The notes below the pieces were generated by a model that saw only the letters and a program-made list of their open reading frames with translations, made no database searches and had not been told where the DNA came from. A program made the translations under genes and the position numbers. A stretch of DNA of 64,000 nt from positions 1 to 64,000 of the forward strand of contig NZ_JACJSJ010000035.1 of the NCBI RefSeq assembly GCF_014698115.1. Direction: 5' to 3'. This stretch comes from Nostoc sp. FACHB-973 (GTDB lineage Bacteria; Cyanobacteriota; Cyanobacteriia; Cyanobacteriales; Nostocaceae). Shown piece by piece: positions 1 to 9,959 of this stretch; within the stretch, counting starts at the first letter, position 1, and each line of letters starts with the position of its first letter.

Positions 1-29
1 TCGTAATTCGTAATTCGTAATTCGTAATT
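1..29. repeat. Heptamer tandem repeat (STRR)
   Basis: Four head-to-tail copies of the 7-mer CGTAATT. This is the short tandemly repeated repetitive sequence type common in Nostocales genomes. It may extend beyond the window edge. Confidence 0.85.
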
Positions 30-84
30 ACGTTTTGTAACGGGGATTTAACCCCGACACAAAACGTTCTGCCTGTAGAGGCAG
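30..84. repeat. Double hairpin repeat downstream of the LD-carboxypeptidase gene
   Basis: The first hairpin has arms ACGTTTTGT (30-38) and ACAAAACGT (59-67), with an inner CGGGG/CCCCG pair at 41-45 and 52-56. A second hairpin follows, CTGCCT/AGGCAG at 69-84. It lies about 100 bp past the end of the minus-strand operon and could help end transcription, but no T-tract follows on the minus strand, so a dispersed palindromic repeat is equally likely. Confidence 0.55.
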
Positions 85-185
85 GGGAATTAAACTGAAC
101 ATACTTTGTTAAATTGAATTTAATTGTAACAATGCCTTTTTGTTTTTTGTCTGTGTAAAAATGAGCAATGGTGAAATTTTTACAG

Positions 186-1085
186 TCAATTATTGATAAC
201 CAAAGTCCCTGCATCCGCATCTAAAGTTGCTTCTACACCCACTGGTAAGGCTGCATTCGGGCTATTGTGACCAAAAGGCAAATCAGAGACAACAGGAATC
301 CCCAAATCACCCAAGCGATCGCGCAATACTTCTTCTACACTAAAGCTAGGCACGTTTGGCGGGGCTTCACAACGAGTAAAACCACCCAAAGCAATACCAC
401 GAACTTTTGCCAAAGCACCACTTAAACGCCACTGTGTAAGCATTCTATCGATGCGGTAGGGTGCTTCTGTAACATCCTCCAGTGCCAAAATTACACCATC
501 AAAATTTGCTTGGATTGGTGTACTTAAAAGATGAGTTGCTACTGTCAAGTTTCCTGGTAACAAAATGCCAGTTGCAATTCCACCACCCCAACCACAACCT
601 TTAATAGAAGCCACAGAACGACCTTCTACCCAATTAAACAACCGCTCAATTGACCAATCTGGCTCATCAACAAGGGTTGTCAGCACAGGGCCATGAACGC
701 TGGAAATGCCCACGTTATAAAGACTCCACAACAGCGCGGTGATGTCAGAAAAGCCAATCAACCACTTGGGAAGTTCTGAGTTTTGTTGCCAATGCCAATT
801 TTCTAAGATGCGGGTGCTACCGAAACCACCTCTGGCGCAGAGGATACCGCGACAATCTGGGTCTTGCCATGCCGCTGCTAGCTGGTTGCGGCGGTTTTCA
901 TCGGTACTGGCTAAATATCCCCATTTATCATCTACCTTAGGGCTAATTTCAACTTGGTAGCCGCGCGATCGCCAAATTTCTATACTGCGCTCAAACGCCT
1001 CAAATTCTCGTAAAGCACCGCTAGGAGCAATGACTCGTAACAAGTCACCAGGTTTCAGGGGTGGTGGCAGGATTTTAGATTTCAT
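186..1085 (-). CDS. LD-carboxypeptidase (peptidase family S66)
   Basis: 299-residue cytoplasmic-type protein of the LdcA/MccF family, whose members cut the L,D-peptide bond of muropeptides during peptidoglycan recycling. Visible family marks are the N-terminal VIAPSG segment (18-23), the ARGGFG loop (84-89) and the nucleophile elbow GFSD with Ser113. Length is normal for S66. No signal peptide is seen. The ATG overlaps the TGA stop of the upstream solute-binding protein gene as ATGA, so the two are probably translationally coupled. The exact substrate is inferred; a microcin-C7-type immunity role is a less likely alternative. A degenerate copy of part of this gene lies near 3.6 kb. Confidence 0.85.
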   Translation of the reverse strand: MKSKILPPPLKPGDLLRVIAPSGALREFEAFERSIEIWRSRGYQVEISPKVDDKWGYLASTDENRRNQLAAAWQDPDCRGILCARGGFGSTRILENWHWQQNSELPKWLIGFSDITALLWSLYNVGISSVHGPVLTTLVDEPDWSIERLFNWVEGRSVASIKGCGWGGGIATGILLPGNLTVATHLLSTPIQANFDGVILALEDVTEAPYRIDRMLTQWRLSGALAKVRGIALGGFTRCEAPPNVPSFSVEEVLRDRLGDLGIPVVSDLPFGHNSPNAALPVGVEATLDADAGTLVINN

Positions 1086-2413
1086 CTAGGTTGTAGGGAA
1101 TCCCAAATTGAGTCAAGGTTGGTTTGGGCTTTTTGAAGTGCTGTTTCTGGAGAGGCACCGAGCATGGTAGCTTCGATCGCTCTACCCAGCGCATCAGACA
1201 AACGACTGTAACCAGGAAGATTTGGTCTGTAGCCTGATACAGACATTTGGTCAAGAAAAATTTTCAAAATAGGTTTTTGCTTCAGAAATTCTTGATAAGC
1301 TTGACTATTGGCTGATTTTATGTTTGTTGGTAAGAAACCCGCTCCAATACTCCATTCTGTTTGGAATTCTTCACTCAAAACATACTCAAAAAATTTGAGT
1401 GCAGCTTGTTCTTTTGCGGGTGTAGTTTTCATCAAAAACAAATTTCCAGTGCCTTTGACTGAAGCTTGCTGGAGGTTTCCAGGTATGGGAAATACTTGGA
1501 AATCAACATTGGACTTCATAATCAAAGTCCAGGGGCCTGTGATTTGCATGGCCACACGACCTGAAAGAAAAGCGTCTTCCTCATAACCTCGTTCTGGGGG
1601 AGAAAGAGTTGCTGAACCATCTTTTAATAAATCTTGCCAGAATTTTAACGCGGCGATCGCTCCCGGATTCATCAAATTTGGGCGATTATTGGTGACAATT
1701 TCTCCTTTCGCACCTAATAAAAAGGGGAACCAACTAAAGACAGTCCATTCTCCCTTTCCTAGAGGTAATAAAATTCCATACTGTTCCGGTCGATTATCAC
1801 CATTGCGGTCTATAGTTAATTTTTTAGCAACTTCCCTCAATTCTTCCCAAGTCTTAGGCATTTGCGTAACTCCTGCTGCTTGGAAAAGTTTAGGACGGTA
1901 AAAAATGCCCATATTAGCAGTAGTCAAAGGAACTGACCAAATGTGACCGTCAAATTCCAATTCCTCAAATAAACTAGGAAAAATGTCCGACTTTTGTGGC
2001 AATTTCGATAGCCAATTTTCCAGAGGTTGAATTGCTTCAAGTTGTGCAAACTGACCTGTCATTTGTGGGGAGAATGACAATATATCTGGAGCCGCATTGC
2101 CAATAACAGATATCAATATTTTCGGTAATACTCCGTCTCCTCCGACATAGATAGAATGTACATAAACCTCAGGATGAGTCTGATTAAATTTATCTACTAA
2201 TTTATTAAATAGATCCCGATGAGGAGGTGGATTGATACTTTGCCATAGTGTCACATGAACTACACCATTGTCTTTTGGTGTTGCACTTTGACAACTAGAT
2301 AAAAATAATAGACATAAACTCAGGACAATTCCTAAAAATGAGGTTTGCCATTTATAGCTAGTATGCGGATGAAATATATTTTTTATTGGGAATAGAGAAA
2401 AGGTGATTTTCAT
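1082..2413 (-). CDS. ABC transporter extracellular sugar-binding lipoprotein
   Basis: 443-residue family-1 extracellular solute-binding protein. After a basic N-terminus there is a hydrophobic segment (about 26-40) ending in a lipobox LSSC, so it is expected to be lipid-anchored outside the plasma membrane. The body carries the usual sugar-binder features: VTLWQSINPP near the start of the mature part, an FNQTHP segment, and AMQITGPW in the second lobe. No permease or ATPase genes are adjacent, so it must work with components encoded elsewhere. It lies 19 bp downstream of a glycosyltransferase gene and overlaps the LD-carboxypeptidase gene by 4 bp, giving a three-gene unit that suggests a cell-envelope or glycan context. 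The substrate cannot be told from the sequence. Confidence 0.85.
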   Translation of the reverse strand: MKITFSLFPIKNIFHPHTSYKWQTSFLGIVLSLCLLFLSSCQSATPKDNGVVHVTLWQSINPPPHRDLFNKLVDKFNQTHPEVYVHSIYVGGDGVLPKILISVIGNAAPDILSFSPQMTGQFAQLEAIQPLENWLSKLPQKSDIFPSLFEELEFDGHIWSVPLTTANMGIFYRPKLFQAAGVTQMPKTWEELREVAKKLTIDRNGDNRPEQYGILLPLGKGEWTVFSWFPFLLGAKGEIVTNNRPNLMNPGAIAALKFWQDLLKDGSATLSPPERGYEEDAFLSGRVAMQITGPWTLIMKSNVDFQVFPIPGNLQQASVKGTGNLFLMKTTPAKEQAALKFFEYVLSEEFQTEWSIGAGFLPTNIKSANSQAYQEFLKQKPILKIFLDQMSVSGYRPNLPGYSRLSDALGRAIEATMLGASPETALQKAQTNLDSIWDSLQPR

Positions 2414-2432
2414 ACCAAGTATTTAGGCAAGT

Positions 2433-3086
2433 TTAGGAGATATTATCCATAAAAATCTTGGTAGTACTAGTTTCCGATCTAGTATAAACATAAGATTCTG
2501 GCTCTTTTATTCTTTGAGTTTTAAATATTTTTTCGGCGCGAGACCACAAATCTGCATCTTCTCCATAATGAATATTATTAAATCCTTTCAACTCCCAAAA
2601 TACTTTTCTTTTGCCAAAAAATGTTCCCCCTACAACACATTCTCGAATGCTAATTTTTTCACCGGGTTTAAAATAATCAGCAACGAAAAACTCTTCTTCG
2701 ATTTCGTATCCTCCTTCAATTAAATCAATTTCGGGATTAGCTTTCATATATTCAAACCGTGACTCTAGATGATTTGTTTTGTATGTGTCATCGCTATCTA
2801 TGAATGTGATGTAGTTCCCGAATGATGCTTGAATACCAGCATTTCGCCCATAAGCAGCTTTGCGATTTTGGTGTTTGAGATAACGGACATTATTAAATTT
2901 TTGCAAATAAGGATTGACAACAGTAAAAGTGTTATCTTGGCTTCCATCATCAACTACGATGAGTTCCCAATCCTTAAAGGTTTGATTAATCACACTATCG
3001 ATGCAATTATTTAAATAATTTTCTCGGTTATATGTACTTAATATGACTGAAATTTCGGGAGTCGGATTAAAATTTATACTACTCAT
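2433..3086 (-). CDS. Glycosyltransferase family 2 protein
   Basis: 217-residue GT-A fold glycosyltransferase. The N-terminus has ISVILSTYNREN, then VVDDGSQDNT and the metal/nucleotide-sugar site DSDD (about 97-100), followed by YGEDADLW, the likely acceptor-side ED motif. No membrane segment is seen, so it is probably a cytoplasmic sugar transferase for polysaccharide or glycolipid assembly. It is short for GT2 enzymes but contains the whole catalytic core. It is the first gene of the minus-strand set with the sugar-binding lipoprotein and LD-carboxypeptidase. Donor and acceptor are unknown. Confidence 0.85.
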   Translation of the reverse strand: MSSINFNPTPEISVILSTYNRENYLNNCIDSVINQTFKDWELIVVDDGSQDNTFTVVNPYLQKFNNVRYLKHQNRKAAYGRNAGIQASFGNYITFIDSDDTYKTNHLESRFEYMKANPEIDLIEGGYEIEEEFFVADYFKPGEKISIRECVVGGTFFGKRKVFWELKGFNNIHYGEDADLWSRAEKIFKTQRIKEPESYVYTRSETSTTKIFMDNIS

Positions 3087-3425
3087 CGTTCGTATCTATA
3101 GATTATTCAATGTGATTTTAACAACAAACAATCAAGACATTACTCGTCACAATTCAGATGATTTTTGAGTGAGTGGAGAATGAATCAACAGTTTGAAATT
3201 CTCCAGCAAATTTGAGATTCGGTGGTCTTGAATTATTGACGATTCTCACTCCCTAACTGCTTGCCTTCTTAATTTTGAATTCTGATTCACAGCTTTTTGC
3301 ACACTTTGTTCGTTGCGATAATAGCGTTTTCAGCTACTAAATTTTTACTGCTTAAAGCTTTCAATAGTCCTGCCCATATACTAGTGCGATCAAAGTTATA
3401 AACAGCTGTAAGATTTTAACACATA

Positions 3426-3560
3426 ATACCAATTTAATATGAAGTTGCACATATCTTGATCCCCCTAAATCCCCCTTAAAAAGGGGGACTTTGAATTCCC
3501 CCCTTAAAAAGGGGGGCTAGGGGGGATCGAATTCTATGCAGCTTCATAAAGAATTGGTAT
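3426..3560. mobile_element. MITE-like palindromic element, 135 bp
   Basis: The ends are imperfect inverted repeats of about 26 bp, starting ATACCAATTT and ending GAATTGGTAT. The centre is a C-rich/G-rich inverted repeat (CCCCCTAAATCCCCCTT and its complement). The same core recurs at 21962-22037 inside another element. No coding capacity. The remainder of the 3087-3776 gap shows a decayed gene fragment and otherwise nothing recognisable. Confidence 0.7.
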
Positions 3561-3570
3561 AACTTTTTCC

Positions 3571-3650
3571 TATCTTCTAAAAATTCGCTGCTGCCACAAC
3601 GGCCTCTGGCATAGAGGATACCCAAGATTTTGCCATACCGCTGCTGCTAG
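3571..3650 (-). pseudogene. Decayed fragment similar to the LD-carboxypeptidase gene
   Basis: This stretch resembles positions about 795-884 inside the intact LD-carboxypeptidase gene: both contain CCTCTGGC, AGAGGATACC, TTGCCAT and CCGCTGCT in the same order and orientation, with a gap of a few bases. It has no open frame and looks like a remnant of a partial duplication or a former paralogue. It directly follows the 135-bp MITE-like element. Confidence 0.5.
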
Positions 3651-3776
3651 TCTGACACCGAAGGAAGTCCGAACTAGGGGCAAACAGAACTTTGGGGGAT
3701 GTAAAGAAAGCGATCGCTCTTGAGATGCCGTTTTGTTGAAAAATATTGTAAGTACTTTATCTAAAAATCAAAGCTT

Positions 3777-4154
3777 ATGTTTGACCATATATCCTTTGGC
3801 GTCAGTAACTTAGAACGCAGCCTAGCTTTCTATGATCCTGTGCTTGCACCGTTAGGCATCAAGCGAATTTTTAATTTGACTGACATTGCTGGTTATGGTG
3901 CTGACAATTTCCCCAGATTTTGGCTTGTGAGTCGCCAAAAGTTTACCCATGAGGTATCAAAGGGCTTTCATCTGGCATTTGCGGCTAATAATCGCGCTGA
4001 TATCGATGCTTTTTATGAACAAGCGATCGCTTCAGGAGCCAAAGATGACGGTAAACCCGGATTACGCCCAAATTATCACCCCCATTATTATGCCGCTTTT
4101 GTGGTTGATCCTGACGGGTATCGCATAGAAGCTGTTTGTCATGAACCAGCATAA
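3777..4154 (+). CDS. VOC family (glyoxalase/bleomycin resistance-like) protein
   Basis: 125-residue single-domain vicinal-oxygen-chelate protein. It starts MFDHISFGVSNLERSLAFY, the typical first beta strand with a metal-ligand His, and ends with AFVVDPDGYRIEAVCHE, where the PDG-x-x-IE motif supplies the glutamate ligand. Members include glyoxalases, dioxygenases and small-molecule binding proteins; which reaction applies here cannot be decided. It is a stand-alone plus-strand gene with its 3' end running straight into an STRR tract. Confidence 0.8.
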   Translation: MFDHISFGVSNLERSLAFYDPVLAPLGIKRIFNLTDIAGYGADNFPRFWLVSRQKFTHEVSKGFHLAFAANNRADIDAFYEQAIASGAKDDGKPGLRPNYHPHYYAAFVVDPDGYRIEAVCHEPA

Positions 4155-4277
4155 TGGGGCATGGGGCATGGGGCATTGGGCATTGGGCATGGGGCATTGG
4201 GCATTGGGCATTGATTATTTCTCCCCCTGCCTCCCCTGCCTCCCCTGCTCCCTCATCCCCCTCATCTCCCTCATCTC
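4154..4277. repeat. STRR tract between the VOC gene and dnaE
   Basis: First part (to about 4212) is built of GGGCATT/GGGGCAT heptamers; second part is CTCCCCTGC and CCCTCATC-like units. It separates the 3' ends of two convergent genes. An apparent small reading frame across it is a by-product of the repeat. Confidence 0.85.
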
Positions 4278-6906
4278 AATTCGGCAAACCCTCCACTCGC
4301 ATCAAATCTAATTCGCGTTCAAATATTTCATCAATGGGCAACATCTGACCATTGACAGTCATAAATTTATGGTCTTTTGTTGCCCGAATTACTGAACCAT
4401 CTTCTAAACAATATTCAAACACCTCTTGTTGTCCGCGATCGTGCCACTGTGCCACAGGTTGACTATAAACATTTCCATAATTATCAACACTGTACACACT
4501 ACATTCAATGCCTTTTTCGATAATTTTGCCAATCGGCAAAAATCCATATTCTACAGTCAAAACTTCCGTGTCATAACTCAAACAATATTCAGCAAACTTC
4601 AACATTTGCTCGAATAATTCTTCAGCTACTTGTTTTTTCACACCATTTTTTGCCGAGCCATCGACGAATTTTTCCCGCTGCTTTTGCATCTCGGAAACTT
4701 TCTTTTTCCCCATTGCCCGACGCAGCAAATCAGCTTGACCTAAAGAATATCCAGCCATATCCTGAGCAATTTTCATGATTTGCTCTTGATAGACCATGAT
4801 TCCATAAGTTTCGTCTAATATTGGTTCTAAAATACTGTGTTCATAATCAATATTTTCTCGACCGTGTTTGCGGTTAATAAATTTCGGAATCAGTCCTGCA
4901 TCTAATGGCCCCGGTCGATAAAGTGCCAAAATTGAAGAAATATCTTCTATATTAGAAGGCTTCAAATCTCGGACTATTTGACGCATTCCCGAAGATTCTA
5001 ATTGAAATATTCCTTCTAACTCACCTGCTTCTAATAGTTCATAAGTTTTTTGGACATCTTTTGGCAGGGTGCTATGTTCGCCTTTAGCTAATATCTTTTG
5101 TGCTTTTCTTTCCTGGCGGGTAATTTCATCTGGGTCAACACGATATCCTTTGGTTTCTTGAATTAAATCAAGGGTTTTTTGAATTAGCGTCAAGTTACGC
5201 AAACCCAGAAAATCCATTTTCAACAAACCCATTGATTCCAGATCTTCCATGAAATACTGGGTAATTACAGAACCATCATTATTCTTTTGGAGCGGTACAA
5301 TTTCATCTAGTGGTTCATCTGAAATCACTACACCCGCTGCATGAACACCAAAGGTTTTGTTAGTTCCTTCAATTCGCATCGCCATATCAATCCAATGGCG
5401 AACATGTGGTTCTTTATCATATTTTTCTTTAAACTCTGGTTCTGGAGTTTGATCGGAAATCATCACCTTGAGTTTAGTTGGTTTCCCCCGCACCACAGGA
5501 ATTAATTTCGCCATTTTGTCGGCTTCACCGTAGGGAATATTTAATACTCTGGCGACATCTTTTAAAACTGCTTTAGAAGTTAGGCGGTTAAAGGTAATAA
5601 TTTGAGCAACTCGATCTGCACCGTATTTCTCAGTTACATAATCAATCACTTTATCTCGTTGTTCAATACAGAAATCCGTATCAATATCAGGCATGGATTT
5701 CCGTTCTGGGTTCAAAAATCGCTCAAACAATAACCCATGATGTACAGGATCAATGTTGGTAATTCGCATTGCATAGGCAACTAATGAACCAGCCGCGGAA
5801 CCCCGGCCAGGTCCCACGGGAATATTATTATCTCTGGCAAATTTAATGTAATCCCATACAACTAAAAAGTATTTGGAAAATCCCATTTGCTGAATCATTT
5901 TCAGTTCGTATTCCAATCTTTCTTTATAGACGGAATCAACTTCATTGCGGGATTTACGACTTAACCTTTCTAAAAGTCCGTTCCATGCAACATCTTCGGC
6001 GTAGGTATCAGCAGTATGACCAGAGGGAATTGGCGGAGTAGGAATTTGAGGCTCACCCATAATATGGTAAGGCTCGACTTTCTCGGCGACTTCTTCAGTG
6101 GTGGCGATCGCCTCTTCAATCACATCATCCGGCAAATGGTCACGAAATAGCTGCTTCATCTCTTCACCAGATTTGAGATATTCTGTGCCGCTATAACGCA
6201 TCCGCTTATCTTCAATAATTAATTTGCCAGTCTGAATACATAGCAAAGCGTCGTGTGCTTCAACGTCAAAACAAGAAATAAAATGCGAATCATTGGTAGC
6301 AATAAATTTAATACCTAATTCCCGCGCAATTTTAACTATTTCAACATTTACAATTCGGTCTTCTTGGGAACCGTGGTCTTGAATTTCTAAATAATAATCA
6401 TCACCAAATACATCTTTATACCACTGAGCGACTTTCCGCGCTGCATCTGGTCTACCACTGAGAATTGCTTGGGGAACTTCTCCCCCCAAACAAGCGCTAG
6501 TAACAATCAACCCTTCATGATATTCTTTGAGTAAATCTTTATTAATACAAGGACGAGAAAAAATTCCTTTGCCTTGAACACCTTTGAGGTGAGAAATTGT
6601 GGTTAATTTGACTAAATTTTTGTAACCTTTGGTATTTTTAGCTAAAACTACTTGGTGATATTTCGGACGGCGTTCTTGTTTTTCAATATCGCCGTTAATG
6701 ACATACATTTCATTGCCGATAATCGGCTTAATATTTTGACTACGGCAAATTTTAATCAATTCAACTGCGCCATACATGACACCATGATCGGTAAGGGCGA
6801 TCGCTTTCATTCCCAGTGCGATCGCTCGATCCACCAACTCTGGTAGCTGACTTGCTCCATCAAGCAAACTGTAGTCGCTGTGAATATGCAAAGGGACAAA
6901 GGACAT
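4276..6906 (-). CDS. dnaE: DNA polymerase III alpha subunit, N-terminal part, with split-intein N-half
   Basis: 876 residues from the chosen start: about 774 residues of DnaE followed by a 102-residue intein N-fragment. The N-terminal PHP domain begins [17 protein letters not shown]; the polymerase active site shows MPDIDTDF, and [14 protein letters not shown] is the conserved glycine-rich segment. The extein stops at LKFAEY, just before the intein Cys. The C-terminal half of DnaE must be encoded elsewhere and joined by protein trans-splicing, as is general in cyanobacteria. I chose the ATG at 6906 over a frame opening six codons earlier because GGAGG sits 5 nt before it and the protein then starts as known DnaE proteins do. 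It is divergent from the symporter gene. Confidence 0.97.
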   Translation of the reverse strand: MSFVPLHIHSDYSLLDGASQLPELVDRAIALGMKAIALTDHGVMYGAVELIKICRSQNIKPIIGNEMYVINGDIEKQERRPKYHQVVLAKNTKGYKNLVKLTTISHLKGVQGKGIFSRPCINKDLLKEYHEGLIVTSACLGGEVPQAILSGRPDAARKVAQWYKDVFGDDYYLEIQDHGSQEDRIVNVEIVKIARELGIKFIATNDSHFISCFDVEAHDALLCIQTGKLIIEDKRMRYSGTEYLKSGEEMKQLFRDHLPDDVIEEAIATTEEVAEKVEPYHIMGEPQIPTPPIPSGHTADTYAEDVAWNGLLERLSRKSRNEVDSVYKERLEYELKMIQQMGFSKYFLVVWDYIKFARDNNIPVGPGRGSAAGSLVAYAMRITNIDPVHHGLLFERFLNPERKSMPDIDTDFCIEQRDKVIDYVTEKYGADRVAQIITFNRLTSKAVLKDVARVLNIPYGEADKMAKLIPVVRGKPTKLKVMISDQTPEPEFKEKYDKEPHVRHWIDMAMRIEGTNKTFGVHAAGVVISDEPLDEIVPLQKNNDGSVITQYFMEDLESMGLLKMDFLGLRNLTLIQKTLDLIQETKGYRVDPDEITRQERKAQKILAKGEHSTLPKDVQKTYELLEAGELEGIFQLESSGMRQIVRDLKPSNIEDISSILALYRPGPLDAGLIPKFINRKHGRENIDYEHSILEPILDETYGIMVYQEQIMKIAQDMAGYSLGQADLLRRAMGKKKVSEMQKQREKFVDGSAKNGVKKQVAEELFEQMLKFAEYCLSYDTEVLTVEYGFLPIGKIIEKGIECSVYSVDNYGNVYSQPVAQWHDRGQQEVFEYCLEDGSVIRATKDHKFMTVNGQMLPIDEIFERELDLMRVEGLPN
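4279..4584 (-). other. DnaE split intein, N-terminal fragment
   Basis: 102 codons starting with the catalytic Cys ([14 protein letters not shown]) and ending EGLPN. It closely follows the Nostoc-type DnaE intein N-half, with block B visible as [14 protein letters not shown] (catalytic TxxH form). There is no homing endonuclease. It splices in trans with an intein C-fragment on a separate gene not in this window. Confidence 0.96.
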
Positions 6907-7088
6907 AAGCGCCTCCAAGCACAAGCCAAAAATATCTCTCAGGGGCTACCCTTTCGAGCCGAATTTTGCAAAACAACGGGATCTTAGATTAGCAGTTTTT
7001 ACACAAAAATAAAGCTCCTGTTTTTCCGGATTTGCCACTGTCACAAGTGTGGTTTTAATAGTTACAGCAGTCAATCCGCATCTAACCA

Positions 7089-8384
7089 ATGAGTCATCCA
7101 GAAAATCCTACTTCACCTGAAACCAAAGCTAGGCCTTGGTGGCAGCGTATTCCTCTGACTTTACAAATTGTTATCGCCTTAATAGCCGCCGTTAGCGTCG
7201 GCATTGCCCTTGGTGCAGGAAATCCCAGTCCCACCAACGCCGCCCTGATTAACAATTTAGCAATTCCGGCTGAGTTGGTGCTAAAGGCTCTCCGCGCCCT
7301 AGCTACGCCGCTGATTTTGGTAGCAGTGCTGCATACTTTGATGACTACAAATATCCCTGGTACAGCCGGACGGCGGCTAGCAGTGCTACTTTTAACCAAC
7401 ACTACCGTAGCTATTTTAGTGGGACTTTTTGTAGCAAACGTCCTGCGTCCAGGAACCTGGGGCAATAATGTAGTCACCTCAACAAGTACACAAATTACAG
7501 GTCAAAGTCTTGACCCTTGGGGACTGATTAAAGATGCTGTACCAGAAGCTGTCCTCAAGCCGTTAGTTGATAATAATGTCATCCAACTAATTGTCATTGC
7601 CCTGAGTTTTGGCATTGTTCTGCGGGCATTAAAATCCGAACAAATTGCCCAAGGAAAGAACGGATATCAGCCCATTGAAGATGTCATCGGGATTTTGTTT
7701 GAAGCAGTAGTCCGCATCCTCAATTGGGTAATTGCCTTGGTGCCTTTGGCAGTCTTTGGGATTGTGGCTAAAACTGTTGCCAAAGAAGGCTTTACCCCCT
7801 TTCAATCTTTGGGTGCATTCATTGTGGCGGTGCTGCTAGCACTGCTAATACAAGCTTGCTACTACCTCACCAGAGTCAAATTTGGTTCTTGGGTACACCC
7901 CCTAAAGTTTCTAGCTGGCGGTTCTGATGCCTTTTTGACAGCTTTCTCGACTTCTTCCTCGGCGGCGACAATGCCCGTAACCTTTGAGGTCTTGCAAACA
8001 AAAATTGGTTTAAGGGAATCCTCTGCTGCCCTGGGAGCATTAGTAGGAGCAAATTTCAACAATGATGGTACTGCCCTCTATGAAGCAATGTCTGCATTGT
8101 ATATTTCCCAATTAATTGGGCAACATCTGAGTCTGGGACAGCAAGTAATTGTCATCCTCACCTCGATTTTTGCATCCGTCGGTGCAGCGAACATTCCCAA
8201 TGCTGGACTAGTAACAATGACACTAGTGTTTACTTCTGTAGGTTTACCTACCCAGTACATAGCTTTGCTCGTGACTGTAGATTGGTTTTTGGATCGTTGC
8301 CGTACTGCGATTAATGTCATGGGAGACATGACTGTTAGTACCTTACTGGACGGTAAAAAGCCCCGTACTGTAGACGAGGCTTAG
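7089..8384 (+). CDS. Dicarboxylate/amino acid:cation symporter (DAACS/SLC1 family)
   Basis: 431-residue inner-membrane carrier of the GltP/GltPh fold. It has many hydrophobic segments and the family signatures in order: the serine-rich hairpin STSSSAATMPVT (about 290-301), NNDGTALYEA in TM7, the second hairpin with AANIPNAGLVTM, and DRCRTAINVMGD in TM8, which forms the substrate site. These carriers import glutamate, aspartate or C4-dicarboxylates with Na+ or H+; the Arg in DRCRT favours an acidic substrate. The exact substrate is inferred. It stands alone, divergent from dnaE across about 180 bp. Confidence 0.9.
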   Translation: MSHPENPTSPETKARPWWQRIPLTLQIVIALIAAVSVGIALGAGNPSPTNAALINNLAIPAELVLKALRALATPLILVAVLHTLMTTNIPGTAGRRLAVLLLTNTTVAILVGLFVANVLRPGTWGNNVVTSTSTQITGQSLDPWGLIKDAVPEAVLKPLVDNNVIQLIVIALSFGIVLRALKSEQIAQGKNGYQPIEDVIGILFEAVVRILNWVIALVPLAVFGIVAKTVAKEGFTPFQSLGAFIVAVLLALLIQACYYLTRVKFGSWVHPLKFLAGGSDAFLTAFSTSSSAATMPVTFEVLQTKIGLRESSAALGALVGANFNNDGTALYEAMSALYISQLIGQHLSLGQQVIVILTSIFASVGAANIPNAGLVTMTLVFTSVGLPTQYIALLVTVDWFLDRCRTAINVMGDMTVSTLLDGKKPRTVDEA

Positions 8385-8404
8385 TTTGTCGGCTTTTGAT
8401 GTAG

Positions 8405-8584
8405 TTAATGCTGTTGAGGCCCCTTAGCGTCACATTCTTTGGTCCAGCAGCGTTCTAGCAGTTGAAGACGCCAGATCAATGCAAAGCGATGGGGATTCAA
8501 TACTAATTTAGTATCGCTACTAAATAAGGGCTGGTTGAGATATTGCCAAAGAGGAAATTTAATTTTGGTGTCTTTTGGAGTCAT
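8405..8584 (-). CDS. Small conserved-type hypothetical protein, 59 residues
   Basis: An uninterrupted 59-codon frame from ATG to TAA on the minus strand, starting MTPKDTKIKFPLWQYL, with a middle DTKLVLNPHRFALIWRLQLL and a tail containing two cysteines. The composition is protein-like: aromatic, leucine-rich and balanced, with Trp at three positions. It looks like a short basic cytoplasmic protein with an amphipathic helix. It is convergent with the symporter gene, 20 bp away. No clear Shine-Dalgarno is seen. I do not assign a function. Confidence 0.6.
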   Translation of the reverse strand: MTPKDTKIKFPLWQYLNQPLFSSDTKLVLNPHRFALIWRLQLLERCWTKECDAKGPQQH

Positions 8585-9096
8585 AAGAACGACTAATATT
8601 ATAAAAGTTTAGTGGCAATCGTTGGCATTTTGTCTAGTAACTGCCTGATACTGTTTTTCTAGTTAAAGACTACACTGGGTTTCTACAATTGTCCTGGTGG
8701 CAATTGCGGAATTTTCGGAGGTGAATTATGTTGTTTCCGCTTTAATACTTAAATTCGACTTTACTTTTAATTTTTATCTGCAAAACCTCTCTCCTAATAG
8801 GCTATCAATTAGCCGAATTTTTCTTAACATTTTCGATAGTAGTAACTCACTACCCAAAAACTGATAGCTTTGTTTATAATTTTTAATAAAAACTCAGCTT
8901 TCAGCACAATCACCAGTGTTAGTTTGTTAACGGTATCTAACACCTCTGTGTTCAATGTGGTTATGAAATAAAAGTTTAAAAATTGATAATCGATAGCTTA
9001 CCAGGGCAGAGACTTTGAATGTATCCCCCTACGATGTAGATATATTTCTATAGAAAATCAAAATCGTCGCAGATTCTGTAAATTCATCGCATTTGT
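8585..9096. other. Intergenic region, AT-rich, nothing recognised
   Basis: About 510 bp between the small gene and panB. It contains the short palindrome TTTCTATAGAAA near 9047, but no gene, repeat family or clear promoter could be supported. Confidence 0.5.
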
Positions 9097-9867
9097 TTAG
9101 GGAAACTTCCGTTCTCGCACTTCTAAGGCATAATCTTGCACGGCTTTAGTAATGGTCTCCCGCAAATTTGTGTAAACCTTGGCAAATGGTGGATTCTTCT
9201 CTGCAAGACCGAGTACATCTGAGGTAACTAAAACTTGGCCGTCACAGTGAGGTCCTGCACCAATACCAATTGTGGGAATGGTAAGTTTTTGTGTAATGTG
9301 CATTGCCAAATCTGCCGGTATATGCTCTAACAACATGGCAAAAGCACCGGCTTGTTCGAGGGCGATCGCTTCATTTAAAATTCTCTCACTCGCTTCTTCG
9401 GATTTACCCTGTTGTCGCAAACCGAGTTGATGTACTGATTGCGGTGTCAAACCAACATGACCCATAACTGGAATTCCGGCTTTCACCAAACGGGCAACTG
9501 TCTCTACCATTTCTGGATAACCACCCTCTAACTTGACGCCTTGCGCTCCAGTCTCTTTCAAAACTCTACCAGCTGAATGTATTGCTTGTTGGATGCTTTC
9601 CTGGTAGGTCAAAAACGGTAAATCAACCAATAAAAAAGCGCGTTTAACTCCTCGACGCACGGCTTTGGCGTGGTAAATCATCTCATCTAGAGTTATCGGC
9701 AGAGTTGTTTCATACCCTAGAACTACTGCCATAGAATCACCTACGAGGATTAAGTCTACACCAGCTGCGTCGAGGAGTTGGGCGATCGCATAATCCCAGG
9801 CGGTCAACGCCACAATTGAACGTCCCTGTTGTTTCCATTGAATTAATTGCTGGGTAGTGATTGCCAT
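9097..9867 (-). CDS. panB: 3-methyl-2-oxobutanoate hydroxymethyltransferase
   Basis: 256-residue ketopantoate hydroxymethyltransferase, the first committed step of pantothenate and CoA synthesis, using methylene-tetrahydrofolate. Family marks are [18 protein letters not shown] (21-38), [18 protein letters not shown] with the metal-binding Asp, [17 protein letters not shown] and the late [15 protein letters not shown]. The length matches bacterial PanB. It lies 92 bp downstream of the propeller-protein gene on the same strand, separated by an STRR tract; the pairing is probably incidental. Confidence 0.95.
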   Translation of the reverse strand: MAITTQQLIQWKQQGRSIVALTAWDYAIAQLLDAAGVDLILVGDSMAVVLGYETTLPITLDEMIYHAKAVRRGVKRAFLLVDLPFLTYQESIQQAIHSAGRVLKETGAQGVKLEGGYPEMVETVARLVKAGIPVMGHVGLTPQSVHQLGLRQQGKSEEASERILNEAIALEQAGAFAMLLEHIPADLAMHITQKLTIPTIGIGAGPHCDGQVLVTSDVLGLAEKNPPFAKVYTNLRETITKAVQDYALEVRERKFP

Positions 9868-9873
9868 TTTTCT

Positions 9874-9958
9874 AGGTGGGGAGTAGGGAGTAGGGAGTAG
9901 GGAATAGGTATTAGGGAGTAAGGAATTTCACCATTCCCCACTCACCACTCCCCATTCC
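9874..9958. repeat. STRR tract between propeller gene and panB
   Basis: Runs of GGGAGTA heptamers followed by CCCCACTCACCACTCCCCATTCC-like units on the other strand sense, giving an inverted G-rich/C-rich arrangement. Both flanking genes are transcribed to the left, so the tract would be in their shared transcript if they are co-transcribed. Confidence 0.8.
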
Positions 9959-9959
9959 C

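Noticed and set aside
4154..4348. 64-residue frame after the VOC gene
   Set aside because: Low-complexity product of GGGCATT and CTCCCCTGC repeats that then runs antisense to dnaE.
7094..7477. 127-residue minus-strand frame opposite the symporter
   Set aside because: Antisense shadow of a clear DAACS gene.
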